A stretch of DNA of 64,000 nucleotides from Brachybacterium endophyticum. GTDB taxonomy: Bacteria; Actinomycetota; Actinomycetes; Actinomycetales; Dermabacteraceae. A program made the position numbers and the translations under genes. This document shows positions 54,004-63,028 of this stretch, piece by piece; the first letter of the stretch is position 1, and each line of letters begins with the position of its first letter. The stretch is taken from positions 496,001 to 560,000 of the forward strand of contig NZ_QFKX01000001.1 of the NCBI RefSeq assembly GCF_003130585.1, in the 5' to 3' direction. The notes under the pieces were generated by a model that was not told the DNA's origin, ran no database searches, and saw only the letters and a list, made by a program, of their open reading frames with translations.

Positions 54004-54429
54004 ATGACCGACGATGATCCTCGCGCCGCGGCGCTCAGCCTCCGCCCGTCCTCGTCCGCCCGGCGCGCCCGCCGCACGCGGCGCTTCCTGACCGGCCTGC
54101 TCGCCGGTATGGGCGTGCTCCACATGGTCGCCCCGAAGCCCTTCGACGGCATCGTCCCGCGCGCCCTCCCGGGCGAGGCCCGCAGCTACACCTACGCCTC
54201 CGGGGTCGCGGAGCTCGCCATCGCGGGCATGCTCGCCGCGCCGCCCACGCGGCGCCTGGGCGGCGTCGCGGCGGCAGCCCTGTTCGTCGCGGTGTTCCCC
54301 GCGAACGTGCAGATGGCCTGGGACGCGCGGAACGCCGACCGGGCACGACGGGCCATCGCGTTCGGGCGGCTCCCGCTGCAGGGTCAGCTGATCGCGCAGG
54401 CTCTCCGGGTCGCCCGCGGCGAGGACTGA
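54004..54429 (+). CDS. DoxX-like small membrane protein
   Basis: The 141-residue protein has a basic N-terminus, then three or four membrane helices (RFLTGLLAGMGVLHMVAPKPF, YTYASGVAELAIAGMLAAP, LGGVAAAALFVAVFPANVQMAWD). The FPANVQMAWDAR stretch is characteristic of DoxX-like membrane proteins, whose role is poorly known. TAGCCT lies seven bases before the ATG with no Shine-Dalgarno site, indicating a leaderless transcript. It converges with the exporter gene 4 bp away. Confidence 0.75.
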   Translation: MTDDDPRAAALSLRPSSSARRARRTRRFLTGLLAGMGVLHMVAPKPFDGIVPRALPGEARSYTYASGVAELAIAGMLAAPPTRRLGGVAAAALFVAVFPANVQMAWDARNADRARRAIAFGRLPLQGQLIAQALRVARGED

Positions 54430-54433
54430 CCTC

Positions 54434-55960
54434 TCACGGCCGACGCTCGCGCATCGCGATGAGCACGATCGCCGCCGCGATCAGCATGAGCGCCACGCCC
54501 ACGCCCGCGGTGTAGGCGACGCCGGAGTCGAACGCCTCCCGCGCCGAGTCCAGCAGCGCGGATCCCGTCGCGCCCGGCAGTCGGGCGGCGACCTCGGTGG
54601 CCCCGCCGAGCGTCTGCCCGGCCGCCTCGGCGGCCTGCGGCGAGAGGCCCGAGGGGACCTCGACATGGGCGCGGAAGGCGGCGTTCAGGATGCTGCCGAG
54701 CACGGCGGTCCCCAGCACCGCCCCGGCCTCGTAGGCGGTCTCGGAGATCGCCGAGGCCGCGCCGGCCTTGCGGGCGGGGACGGCGCCCAAGATCTCGTCG
54801 GCCGAGATGGTCTCGGCGAAACCGACCCCGGCGCCGACGACGGCGAAAGCGAGCACGAGGGCGCCGTCGGACCCGGAGGTGCCGGTGACCAGCACGATCC
54901 CGTACCCGAGGGCGTTCATCAGCAGCCCCGCGGCCATCGCGTGGGAGGGCCGCAGTCGCGGCACCAGGCGCACCACCACGAGTCCCGCCAGGATGGTGAC
55001 GACGAGACCGGGCAGCAGCAGGAGACCGGACTGCAGGGGAGAGCGATCGCTGACCAGCTGCAGGTGCTGGGAGAGGAAGTACAGGAAGCCGACCAGCGAG
55101 AAGATGCTCAGCAGGTTCGCGCTGATGGACGCGCTGAAGGCGGGGACGCGGAACAGGCCGACGTCCAGCATCGGCTCCGAGCGCGAGAGCTGACGGCGCA
55201 CGAAGGCGATCCCGGCGATGAGCGCGACGCCCACGGCGGCCAGGATCGGCAGGGTGATCCCGCCGTCGGCCGCGGTCTTGATGGCCCAGACGAACGGCAC
55301 CATCGTGGCCATCACCAGCCCGATGCTGACCGGGTCCACGGGCCCGGGGCGCGGGTCGCGGGACTCGGGCACCAGCAGCGGCGCGAGCGCGAACAGCGGC
55401 ACCAGCATCGGCAGGGCCAGCAGGAACACCGACCCCCACCACAGGTTCTCGAGCAGGAGGCCACCGACGATCGGTCCCAGCGCGGCGCCGCCGGAGAAGG
55501 CGGCGGCCCACAGCGCGATCGCTGTGCGGCGCTCGCGGGGGTCGGAGAAGATGTTGCGGATCAGCGAGAGCGTCGCGGGCATCAGCATCGCGCCGAAGAC
55601 GCCCATACCGGCGCGCAGGGCGATCAGCGCCGAGGCGCTCGGCGCGAAGGAGGCGAGCGCGGAGACCGCCGCGAACCCTGCGGCGCCGATCAGCAGCAGA
55701 CGGCGCCGGCCGACGCGGTCGCCCAGGCTGCCCATCGGCACCAGCAGGCCGGCCAGCAGCAGCGGGTAGACGTCCACGATCCACAGCAGCGCTGTGCCCG
55801 AGGGGTGCAGGGCCTCGGAGATCGCGGGCAGCGCGAAGGAGAGCACGGTGTTGTCCACGGAGACGAGCAGCACCGGGAGCATCAGCACCACCAGCGCCGC
55901 CCAGCGGCGGCGCGCGGAGGTCGGCACGTCGATCACCGGGATCGGTCGTGTGGTCGTCAT
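54434..55960 (-). CDS. MFS drug exporter of the DHA2 (EmrB/QacA) family
   Basis: The 508-residue protein has 14 predicted helices. Family signatures are VDNTVLSFALPAISEAL in helix 1, WIVDVYPLLLAGLLVPMGSLGDRVGRRR for helix 2 and motif A, GAMLMPATLSLIRNIFSDPRERRTAIALW, and the helix 5 motif C region GGAALGPIVGGLLL. These proteins expel cationic or lipophilic compounds in exchange for protons. It is divergent from a TetR gene with a palindromic operator between them, the standard arrangement of a repressor-controlled exporter. A GAAGGAGG site precedes the ATG. Confidence 0.9.
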   Translation of the reverse strand: MTTTRPIPVIDVPTSARRRWAALVVLMLPVLLVSVDNTVLSFALPAISEALHPSGTALLWIVDVYPLLLAGLLVPMGSLGDRVGRRRLLLIGAAGFAAVSALASFAPSASALIALRAGMGVFGAMLMPATLSLIRNIFSDPRERRTAIALWAAAFSGGAALGPIVGGLLLENLWWGSVFLLALPMLVPLFALAPLLVPESRDPRPGPVDPVSIGLVMATMVPFVWAIKTAADGGITLPILAAVGVALIAGIAFVRRQLSRSEPMLDVGLFRVPAFSASISANLLSIFSLVGFLYFLSQHLQLVSDRSPLQSGLLLLPGLVVTILAGLVVVRLVPRLRPSHAMAAGLLMNALGYGIVLVTGTSGSDGALVLAFAVVGAGVGFAETISADEILGAVPARKAGAASAISETAYEAGAVLGTAVLGSILNAAFRAHVEVPSGLSPQAAEAAGQTLGGATEVAARLPGATGSALLDSAREAFDSGVAYTAGVGVALMLIAAAIVLIAMRERRP

Positions 55961-55975
55961 GGTCGTCCTCCTTCG

Positions 55976-56014
55976 GGGTGCGGGTGCGGGTGCGGGTGCC
56001 GGTGTGGGTGCGGG
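55976..56014. repeat. hexanucleotide GGGTGC tandem repeat
   Basis: About six GGGTGC-type units, two of them altered, lie in the exporter's 5' leader just upstream of its Shine-Dalgarno site. Copy-number changes could alter leader length and exporter expression. Confidence 0.7.
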
Positions 56015-56041
56015 CGTGTGCCTGCGACCGTCTCAGACTAA

Positions 56042-56055
56042 ACCGTCCAGACGGT
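56042..56055. promoter_or_regulatory. TetR-type palindromic operator between exporter and regulator
   Basis: ACCGTC-CA-GACGGT is a perfect 14-bp palindrome apart from its 2-bp centre, 31 bp upstream of the tetR ATG and 82 bp upstream of the exporter ATG. Its position and form fit the operator of the adjacent TetR protein, which would repress both genes. Confidence 0.7.
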
Positions 56056-56086
56056 ACAGTCGAGGGATGGGCCTAGGGTGTGAGCC

Positions 56087-56632
56087 ATGTCCGCGCGTGA
56101 AGACGTCCTCGACGCCCTGGAGCAGATCCTGATCCGCGATGGGGAGCGCGCCGCGACCCTCGACGCCGTCGCCGCGCAGGCCGGCGTGTCCAAGGGCGGG
56201 CTGCTCTACCACTTCGGATCGAAGAAGGCGCTGGTGGAGGGTCTGGCGGACCGGATGCGCGAGCGCGCGGCCCTCGACGCGCAGCAGATGGCCGAGGCCC
56301 CCGACGGCCCCTCGATCTACTACGTGCGCACCTCGGTCTTCGAGGACACTCCCTTCGATCGCACGCTGGTCGCGGCCACGCGCCTCTCCGGCGGCGACGA
56401 CGCCCCCGTCCACGCGGCCTTCGCCGACGTCCGCGAGGGCTGGCTGGCGCTGATCCGTGAGGAGGTCGGCGACGCAGCCACGGCCGAGGCGATCATGCTG
56501 ATCGGCGACGGGCTCTACTACAACGCCGTGCTCGATCCCGCCTTCCCCTCGGGCGACGTCGGCCGCGAGAGCTCGATGGCGGGCCTGCTGGCCGTGGTCG
56601 AGCGACTGCGCGAGGAGGCCCGCGGGGCGTGA
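56087..56632 (+). CDS. TetR-family transcriptional regulator
   Basis: The 181-residue protein has the TetR HTH: AREDVLDALEQILIRDGERAATLDAVAAQAGVSKGGLLYHFGSKKALVEGL, residues 2-52. The C-terminal ligand domain (TetR_C, DUF6966-like or unassigned) ends with GDGLYYNAVLDP. It probably represses the divergent exporter and itself through the palindrome at 56042-56055. TAGGGT lies seven bases before the ATG, so the mRNA may be leaderless. It overlaps the EamA gene by four bases. Confidence 0.88.
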   Translation: MSAREDVLDALEQILIRDGERAATLDAVAAQAGVSKGGLLYHFGSKKALVEGLADRMRERAALDAQQMAEAPDGPSIYYVRTSVFEDTPFDRTLVAATRLSGGDDAPVHAAFADVREGWLALIREEVGDAATAEAIMLIGDGLYYNAVLDPAFPSGDVGRESSMAGLLAVVERLREEARGA

Positions 56633-57582
56633 GGGTGGAGGCTGCGCACGGCGGCCGCGACGGGCGCGTCGGCGTCCTCGCTGCCTCCCTGGCCCTCGTG
56701 CTGCTGCTGGCCTCGACCTGGATCCTGGTCGCCCTGGCGCTGCAGGACGCCCCGGTCGCCCTGGTCTCCGCGGGACGCAGCGTCTTCGTGGTCGCGGGGC
56801 TCGGCGTGCTCTCGGCGTTCGCGGCCGGCGCCTCGAGGTCACCGGGTGCGGCCGACGAGGCGCGGGAGCGGACGGACCCCCTCTCGCCGCGCACCGTGAT
56901 CGCTCTCGCCCTGACCGGCGTGAGCGGGTACACGATCGCCTCCACCGCGGCGATCGCCCTCGCCGGGCCGGACATGCCCGCGCTGATCCTGACCCTCGGG
57001 CCCGCTGTGGTGATGGCTCTGGAGGCTTCCACCGGTACGGTTCGTGCGCAGCGCAGCGAGGTGGTCGCGATACTTGTGGCCGTCGTCGCGACGGCGCTCT
57101 ACGTGGCCCTCAGGCCTGCCGGAGGGGAGGGTGGTGGCCACCCTCTCGCGGGCGCCGCCTGATCGCTCGCGGCCATGCTGCTGATCTCCTGGTACGGGGT
57201 CGCCTTCGCTTGCGCGAACCGCGGTTTCCGCGGCTCGATGGCCCGTCGGATCCTGCCGATCCACGCCGTGGGCGTGTTGCCGCTGCTGGTCTGGGCAGGG
57301 GGCGCGACGCTGGCCGGCGAGCGAATGTCGTTGCGCGCGCTGCTCGTGCTCGTCGTCCTGGGCCTTGTCGTCTACGTGCCCGTCTACCTCCTGCAGCACC
57401 GGCTGATCGTGCGGGCCGGAGCGACGTACAACGCCCTGCTGGGCCTCGCGGTCCCGATCGTGGTCGGTGTCGTCTCGACGCTGCTGGGCATGGCGTCGCC
57501 ACCCGGTGCGGCGCAGTGGTGCGCCGGGCTCCTCGCGCTCGCCGCGATGGGGGTCGTGGTGGTGAGTCGTAGCCGGCGGTAG
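56629..57582 (+). pseudogene. EamA/RhaT-type transporter interrupted by an in-frame TGA
   Basis: The frame encodes helices typical of ten-helix EamA permeases: LALVLLLASTWILVALALQDAP, AGRSVFVVAGLGVLSAF, IALALTGVSGYTIASTAAIALAG and LILTLGPAVVMALEA. At 57160-57162 a TGA follows LAGAA in the loop before the next repeat. The same frame then continues without a gap with SLAAMLLISWYGVAFACANRGF and five more helices (IHAVGVLPLLVWAGG, YVPVYLLQHRLIVRAGATYNALLGLAVPIVVGVVSTLLG) to 57582. A CGA-to-TGA or TGG-to-TGA change would explain it. The two halves could in principle still be made separately from the ATG at 57175. It is coupled to the TetR gene. Confidence 0.75.
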
Positions 57583-57619
57583 CGTGACGGGCGTACCGCT
57601 ATAGAGATGCTGGTGGCGC

Positions 57620-58483
57620 TCAGCGCGTCCAGAAGTCCCACGGTCGGGCTCCCGCTCGGAAGCCGAAGTGCTCCGCCATCTGCACCGCTTCCGGGAAGCC
57701 GGCCGCGAGCCCCTGTGTGTCGTGCGCATCGCTGCCGAAGGAGACGGCCCTGCCGTCTTCCTCTGCCCACCACTGCGGGATCCACGACCACAGGCGACGA
57801 GTATTCATCTCGAGCGCTCGTCCTGAGGTGGCCAACGACCGCAGTGCAGAACGGAAGAGGCCCTCGAATCGTCGCGGGTCGAACGGCCCTGCGGCCTCGC
57901 TCGGCCACGAGCGGACGGCGTAATCGATGTGTGTGAACGTCTCGAAGGTCCCTGAGCCGTCGACCATGCGCGGGATCTCCTCGAGGTAGCTCACCATCAC
58001 GTCGTCAGGGGAGCGGTGGTGGTAGAGGGTCGTCGGCTCGGTCCTGGATTCCCCGTCGCCCGATTCGGGGAAGGGGAGCGTATGGAGGGATCCGTTGATC
58101 CGGTCGAATCCGCCCGCGCGAAGGATCGGTGCCGCGCGCTCGTCGTGCAGGTGCGGCTGCCCGTACTCGACGCCGGTGAGGATGTGCAGCTCGGGGAAAG
58201 CGTGCCGGCAGCGCTCGATGCTCTCGAGATATCCCTCGAGGTCGAAGGTCGGCAGGTGAACGGAGCCATCGCGGGAGCGGTACTTCTCGGCGTGATGACC
58301 GAGGTCTCCGGGGTCCGTTCGCCAGGTCGTCTCGAGGTCGAGATGCTCGGTGAAGATCAGCGCCGACAGGCCGATCCGGACCGCCCGGGCGCATGTCCGT
58401 TCCATGGTCCCGGCGGACTCGGGATCGGAGCCGGCGTCCCAGGACCATTCGGTGTGCACGTGCGCATCCGCGGGCAGGAGCAT
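57620..58483 (-). CDS. PHP-domain histidinol-phosphatase-type protein
   Basis: The 287-residue protein has the PHP metal-binding motifs: DAHVHTEWSWD at residue 7 (HxH), IFTEHLDLE near 45, TGVEYGQPH near 96, FTHIDYAVRSWP near 185, and SFGSDAHD near 255. PHP phosphoesterases such as HisK use a trinuclear metal site to hydrolyse phosphate esters. The absence of other histidine genes leaves the substrate open. The ATG chosen has GAGG just upstream; the frame extends further but without a plausible start. It converges with the EamA locus. Confidence 0.85.
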   Translation of the reverse strand: MLLPADAHVHTEWSWDAGSDPESAGTMERTCARAVRIGLSALIFTEHLDLETTWRTDPGDLGHHAEKYRSRDGSVHLPTFDLEGYLESIERCRHAFPELHILTGVEYGQPHLHDERAAPILRAGGFDRINGSLHTLPFPESGDGESRTEPTTLYHHRSPDDVMVSYLEEIPRMVDGSGTFETFTHIDYAVRSWPSEAAGPFDPRRFEGLFRSALRSLATSGRALEMNTRRLWSWIPQWWAEEDGRAVSFGSDAHDTQGLAAGFPEAVQMAEHFGFRAGARPWDFWTR

Positions 58484-58578
58484 GATCCTCAGTCTGGCAC
58501 CCCTTCGTCGCTGCGACCTTCCCCGGCAGGCCAAAACAGCATAACCAGTCACCTCGGCGCGGAGTCCGGCGCCGACCC

Positions 58579-59523
58579 TCACCGCCGCGCCATCGCCTCC
58601 GCGAACCACTCGTCGGCATCGGCCTCCCGACGGTCCGTCCCGTGCGACCGCAGCCAGGTGCACACGTTCACGCAGTCCCGTCGCAGGAACTCCGGGCCGT
58701 TGGGGTTCGCGATCAGGTCGATCACCTGCGGCACGTCGATCACCACCAGGCGCTCCCGCGGCGAGCGCGGGTCCACCAGCACGTTGTAGGCCGAGAGGTC
58801 TCCGTGGACGAGGCCCATCTCGGCGAGCGACACCACGAACTCCCGCAGCTCGCCCGCCCACTGCACGGCGCGGTCCGGATCCGGTCGCTTCTCGTGCAGA
58901 CGCGGTCCCGCTACCGGGATGCCCGACGCCTCCGGCCGGTCGCCGGCCGCAGCGCCATGCGTGCCGATGAACTCCATGCACACCTCGGTCCCCTGGATCT
59001 GCACGGGGTAGGGGACCGCGAGACCGGCGGCGTGCAGACGGCAGAGGGTGTCGAACTCGGCGCGTGCCCATTGCCCCGCGGCGGCGCGCTTGCCGAAGGC
59101 GCTGCCGCGGGCGATCGCGCGGCCCTCGCGGGAATCGGTCACGCGTCTGCCCTCGGTGTAAAGGCCGGAGCGATGGAAGGAGGTGTGCTCATCGGTGCGG
59201 TAGCGCTTGGCGACCAGGAGGGTCGCCTCCCCGGCCTCTCCCCGGCGCTGGGCGGGTGGCAGGGCGCGCTCGAGGAGGAAGGCGTCGGCCTCCTTCCCGG
59301 TCTTCAGCACGCCGAGCTCGGTGTCGATCGCACCCTCGTGCTGGACGACCCAGGCCGGGAAGGGCTGCGGCCCGCGGTCCAGGGTGTGCGCGGTCTCGGG
59401 CCAGGTCGACCAGCGCTGGTCCGGGCCTGGTTCGTCGGGGTCGTAGGGGAGGTCGTCGTCGGTGACGCCGGCGGTGACCAGCGAGGTCGCGTAGAAGCTG
59501 TCCCAGTCGAAGGACGAGGTCAT
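58579..59523 (-). CDS. RIO1-family serine/threonine kinase
   Basis: The 314-residue protein has the RIO kinase ATP-binding region GVLKTGKEADAFLLERA near residue 72, a Lys in VAKRYRTDEHTSF, the HGDLSAYNVLV catalytic loop near 238 (Asp and Asn) and VVIDVPQVIDL, with metal-binding Asp. RIO kinases autophosphorylate; bacterial members are common in actinobacteria and of unknown role. A GGGAG stretch precedes the ATG. It is divergent from the third sugar importer. Confidence 0.88.
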   Translation of the reverse strand: MTSSFDWDSFYATSLVTAGVTDDDLPYDPDEPGPDQRWSTWPETAHTLDRGPQPFPAWVVQHEGAIDTELGVLKTGKEADAFLLERALPPAQRRGEAGEATLLVAKRYRTDEHTSFHRSGLYTEGRRVTDSREGRAIARGSAFGKRAAAGQWARAEFDTLCRLHAAGLAVPYPVQIQGTEVCMEFIGTHGAAAGDRPEASGIPVAGPRLHEKRPDPDRAVQWAGELREFVVSLAEMGLVHGDLSAYNVLVDPRSPRERLVVIDVPQVIDLIANPNGPEFLRRDCVNVCTWLRSHGTDRREADADEWFAEAMARR

Positions 59524-59871
59524 GGTGGGGTTCTCCCGAGGTGGAGACCTGCGGCGCGGGACGTCGGCGCGGAGCCGGCGGATTCTCTCAGCAGGTCGAG
59601 GTGGAGCGGAGGACGGCAGGGGTCAGCACGGTGACAACCATCGGGTCCTCCTCCCCTCGGGGTCGGCATCTGAGGCCGACGACTGCGCAGAGCGTACGGC
59701 GCGCAGGGCCACGGACGCGACGGAATATCTGCCGCGGACGAACGCTTCGAGCCACCGGGCTCGTCCCATCCCGGCGTGAACCGATTTGCAGGACCCCGTG
59801 CCCTGTGTCCTACCGTGGGCGGTCCCGGCGCACACATCGGTGCGCTGCGGCCCACGGACGAAGGAGTACCC
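59524..59871. other. 348-bp divergent intergenic region, no gene
   Basis: No credible coding sequence is seen between the RIO kinase and the third importer. A TACCGT at 59811-59816 could be the -10 box of the importer, but the best -35 candidate (TTTGCA, 59785-59790) is 20 bp away, so the promoter is uncertain. The operator core used at 10-21 kb is not present here. Confidence 0.5.
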
Positions 59872-61161
59872 GTGACCAGCAGACGCGCTCTGCTCGGCCT
59901 GGGCGGCCTGGCCGGGCTCTCGGGAGCCGCCGCGCTCGCCGGCTGTTCGAGCGATCCGCAGGTCGACCCCGCCCTGGGGGAGCCCGCGACCAAGGACACC
60001 CGGGCCGCGATCACCTACCAGATCTGGGACGAGGCCCAGGCGCCTGCGATGCAGCAGATCATCGACGCCTTCGGCGAGCAGTACCCGGGGATCGATGTGA
60101 CGCTCACGGTGACCGCCTACAACAGCTACTTCGAGCGCCTGCGCATCCAGGCCACCGGCGACGACCTGCCGGACGTGTTCTGGATGAACGGCCCGAACTT
60201 CGAGCTCTACGCGTCCTACGGGAAGCTGCAGGACCTCACGGAGCTCGAGGGTTTCGACCCTGCGAACTACCCCGAGAACCTCGTGGACCTCTACACCTAC
60301 GAGGGTGCGCGGTACGCGATCCCCAAGGACTTCGACACCATCGGGCTCTGGTACAACCGCGAACTGCTGCACCGGGCCGGCGTCGACGAGCCCGACGGCT
60401 CCTGGAGCTGGCAGCAGTACCGCGACGCCTCCGAGCAGGTCACGCGGAAACTCGCCGCCGACCGCATCTGGGGCAACCCCGGGGGAGTCGACACCCAGGC
60501 CTACGTCTACCCCCTCGCCCTGCAGGCGGGCGGGTTCATCATCTCGAAGGACGGGACGACCTCCGGATACGACGATCCCGGCACGATCGAGGCCTTCTCC
60601 TTCCTGCGGGGCATGATCGAGGACGGCATCGCGCCGGACGTCCGCTACACCACGGAGAACCGTCCGCAGGACCTGTTCGCCGACGGGCGGGCCGCGCTGC
60701 TGCCCTCGGGAACCTGGCAGGCCGCGATCCTGCAGGACTCGAGCGTGAAGAAGCAGCTCGACGTCGCCCCGCTGCTGCACGGCAAGCAGGAGGGCAACGT
60801 CATCCACGGCATCGGCAACGTGATGAGCGCCCGGAGCGCGCACAAGCCGGCCGCCTCCGCGTTCCTCGCCTTCCTCGGATCGAAGAAGGCGGGGCGGATC
60901 CAGGGCGCCGCCGGCGCCGCCAACCCCGCGTTCATCGGCGCGAACGGCGCCTTCCTCGATGCCCTGCCGGACTTCGACCTCAGCGTGTTCATCGACGCCG
61001 CGGAGACCGCGCAGCCCTACCCGGTCTCGCGCAACACCTCCGCCTGGAACCAGCTCGAGGAGCTGCTGTACCCCAAGGTGATCGGCGGGCCCGGCGCCGT
61101 CGAGGAGAACGCGAAGGACCTGGCCGATCGGATGAACGGAGTGCTCGCCGATGAGTCATGA
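59872..61161 (+). CDS. extracellular sugar-binding lipoprotein (ABC system 3)
   Basis: The 429-residue protein starts at a GTG with an AAGGAG site. It has a twin-Arg signal SRRALLGLGGLAG and lipobox ALAGC with Cys25. The mature part is a CUT1 binding protein: ITYQIWDEAQAPAMQQIIDAFGEQYPGIDVTLTV, DDLPDVFWMNGPN, YAIPKDFDTIGLWYNRELLHRAG and GRAALLPSGTW. It heads a three-gene importer without an ATPase gene. Its ligand is unknown; the downstream secreted GxGYxYP-type protein may supply it. Confidence 0.9.
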   Translation: MTSRRALLGLGGLAGLSGAAALAGCSSDPQVDPALGEPATKDTRAAITYQIWDEAQAPAMQQIIDAFGEQYPGIDVTLTVTAYNSYFERLRIQATGDDLPDVFWMNGPNFELYASYGKLQDLTELEGFDPANYPENLVDLYTYEGARYAIPKDFDTIGLWYNRELLHRAGVDEPDGSWSWQQYRDASEQVTRKLAADRIWGNPGGVDTQAYVYPLALQAGGFIISKDGTTSGYDDPGTIEAFSFLRGMIEDGIAPDVRYTTENRPQDLFADGRAALLPSGTWQAAILQDSSVKKQLDVAPLLHGKQEGNVIHGIGNVMSARSAHKPAASAFLAFLGSKKAGRIQGAAGAANPAFIGANGAFLDALPDFDLSVFIDAAETAQPYPVSRNTSAWNQLEELLYPKVIGGPGAVEENAKDLADRMNGVLADES

Positions 61162-62071
61162 GACCGCAGGGGCCGCTGTCGCCCCACCGCGACGCCGACG
61201 CCGCGCCGAGGGCTGGTGGCCGCTGGTCTTCCTCGGCCCGCTGATGATCGGCATCGTCGTCTTCTACTTCTGGCCGATCCTCGCCACGGTCATCAACTCC
61301 TTCTCGACCTTCGGGCCCTTCGGCGGGCGCAGCTTCAACGGGCTCGCGAACTACGCCGAGCTGCTGACGGACTCGTTCATCCCGCGGGCGATCCTGAACA
61401 CCCTGATCTACACGCTGATCGTGCTGTGCGGGATCCCGCTCGCCGTCTGCTTCGCGTCCCTGCTGAACCAGAAGGGCCTGCGGTTCGCGCGCTTCTACCA
61501 GGTGCTGTTCTTCCTGCCCGCGGTCTCGATGCCCGTCGCCGTCGCGCTCGTGTGGCGGATGATCTTCAACAAGGAGTTCGGCCTGGTCAACTGGCTGCTC
61601 TCGGCGGTCGGGATCGAGGGGCCCTACTGGGTGACCGCTCCCTGGTGGTCGCTGCTCGCGGTCTCGATCGTCGGGCTGTGGGCGAGCCTCCCCCTCGCGA
61701 TCATCATCCTGGGCGCCGGGCTGCGGGGCATCCCCGCTGAGCTCTACGAGGCCGCCCAGCTCGACGGCGCCGGGCCGGTGCGACAGTTCTTCTCGGTGAC
61801 CGTGCCGCTGCTGACCCCGAGCATCTTCTTCCTCAGCATCATCACCGCGATCAACGGCTTCCAGCTGTTCGACCTGCTGTTCGCGATGATGGGGCAGGCG
61901 AACCCGGCGATGGCCGACACGCAGTCGCTGGTCTACCTCTTCTACTCCGAGGCATTCCGCCAGAACAACCAGGGGTACGCCTCCGTGATCGCGTTGCTCA
62001 TCCTCGCGATCATCGGGCTCTTCACCCTGTTGCAGTTCCGCCTGCAGAGGAGGTGGGTCCACTATGAGTGA
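61151..62071 (+). CDS. sugar ABC transporter permease, MalF/CUT1 type (system 3)
   Basis: The 306-residue protein has a basic N-terminus (PRRRRRAEGWW), six predicted helices and the EAA loop YEAAQLDGAGPVRQFFSVTVPLLTP. Its ATG lies 11 bases inside the end of the binding-protein gene, so translation is coupled. It pairs with the following MalG-type permease. Confidence 0.9.
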   Translation: MSHETAGAAVAPPRRRRRAEGWWPLVFLGPLMIGIVVFYFWPILATVINSFSTFGPFGGRSFNGLANYAELLTDSFIPRAILNTLIYTLIVLCGIPLAVCFASLLNQKGLRFARFYQVLFFLPAVSMPVAVALVWRMIFNKEFGLVNWLLSAVGIEGPYWVTAPWWSLLAVSIVGLWASLPLAIIILGAGLRGIPAELYEAAQLDGAGPVRQFFSVTVPLLTPSIFFLSIITAINGFQLFDLLFAMMGQANPAMADTQSLVYLFYSEAFRQNNQGYASVIALLILAIIGLFTLLQFRLQRRWVHYE

Positions 62072-62924
62072 GCAGACGACCAGGCCGACGCCCCGGCCCG
62101 TGACCCCGCGTTCGCGCCCGCGCTGGGCCACCCACGTGGTGCTGCTGATCGGCGGCATCCTGATGGTCTTCCCGTTCCTGTGGCAGATCAACATGTCGCT
62201 GTCCACACAGGCGGAGGTCACCTCCGTCCCGCCCAGCTGGTTCCCCGCGAAGCCCCAGTGGAGCAATTACTCCGCGGTGTTCGAGCAGGTGCCGTTCTTC
62301 CGCCAGTTCCTGAACACGGCACTGGTGACGATCGCCCGGGTGATCGGCCAGCTGCTGCTGTGCGCGCTGGCCGGCTACGCCTTCGCCCGCATGCGCTTCC
62401 CGGGAAAGAACATCCTGTTCGCCCTGGTGCTCTCGATCCTGATGGTGCCCTACCAGATCTACCTCATCCCCCAGTACGGGGTGATCCAGAACCTGGGGCT
62501 GCTGAACACGATCGCGGGCATCGCCGCACCGGGTGTCTTCAGCGCCTTCGGGACGTTCCTCATGCGCCAGCACTTCCTGTCGATGCCGGCCTCGCTCGAG
62601 GAGGCTGCGCGCCTGGACGGGGCGAATCCCTGGCAGACGTTCTGGCGGATCATGTTCCCGCTCTCGGGGCCTGCCCTGAGCGCGGTCGCGATCCTCACGG
62701 CTCTCGCCTCGTGGAATGACCTGATGTGGCCGCTGATCGCTGCCACCTACGAGGAGAAGACCACCCTCGCGGTGGGGCTCACCTCGATGCAGGGGCAGTT
62801 CACGACCGACTACCCCGTGATGATGGCGGCGAGCTTCCTGGCGATGCTGCCGCTGATGATCCTGTTCATCGTGCTGCAGCGCCGCGTCGTCGAGGGTCTC
62901 GCGCATTCGGGCATGAAGGGCTGA
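62064..62924 (+). CDS. sugar ABC transporter permease, MalG/CUT1 type (system 3)
   Basis: The 286-residue protein has six helices, starting HVVLLIGGILMVFPFLWQINMSL, the EAA loop EEAARLDGANPWQTFWRIMFPLSGP and the tail QRRVVEGLAHSGMKG. It overlaps the MalF-type gene by eight bases and completes the importer. A shared ATPase encoded elsewhere is presumably used. Confidence 0.9.
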   Translation: MSEQTTRPTPRPVTPRSRPRWATHVVLLIGGILMVFPFLWQINMSLSTQAEVTSVPPSWFPAKPQWSNYSAVFEQVPFFRQFLNTALVTIARVIGQLLLCALAGYAFARMRFPGKNILFALVLSILMVPYQIYLIPQYGVIQNLGLLNTIAGIAAPGVFSAFGTFLMRQHFLSMPASLEEAARLDGANPWQTFWRIMFPLSGPALSAVAILTALASWNDLMWPLIAATYEEKTTLAVGLTSMQGQFTTDYPVMMAASFLAMLPLMILFIVLQRRVVEGLAHSGMKG

Positions 62925-63028
62925 GGCCCGGACGTTCCGCCCGAATGCCGCGCAGCGGACGAACTCCTCTTCCCACGTGGGCATCCCGCGGTTAGCCTGC
63001 AGGCCCCTCACCCCTCCAGGAGTCGACG

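Noticed and set aside
57160..57162. TGA in the EamA gene as a selenocysteine codon
   Set aside because: It falls in a loop between transmembrane repeats where no redox residue is expected, and no hairpin of SECIS type was seen after it.
59777..59790. Seventh copy of the LacI operator upstream of ABC system 3
   Set aside because: The GAACCGATTTGC sequence differs from the core at several key positions, including the central AACG.
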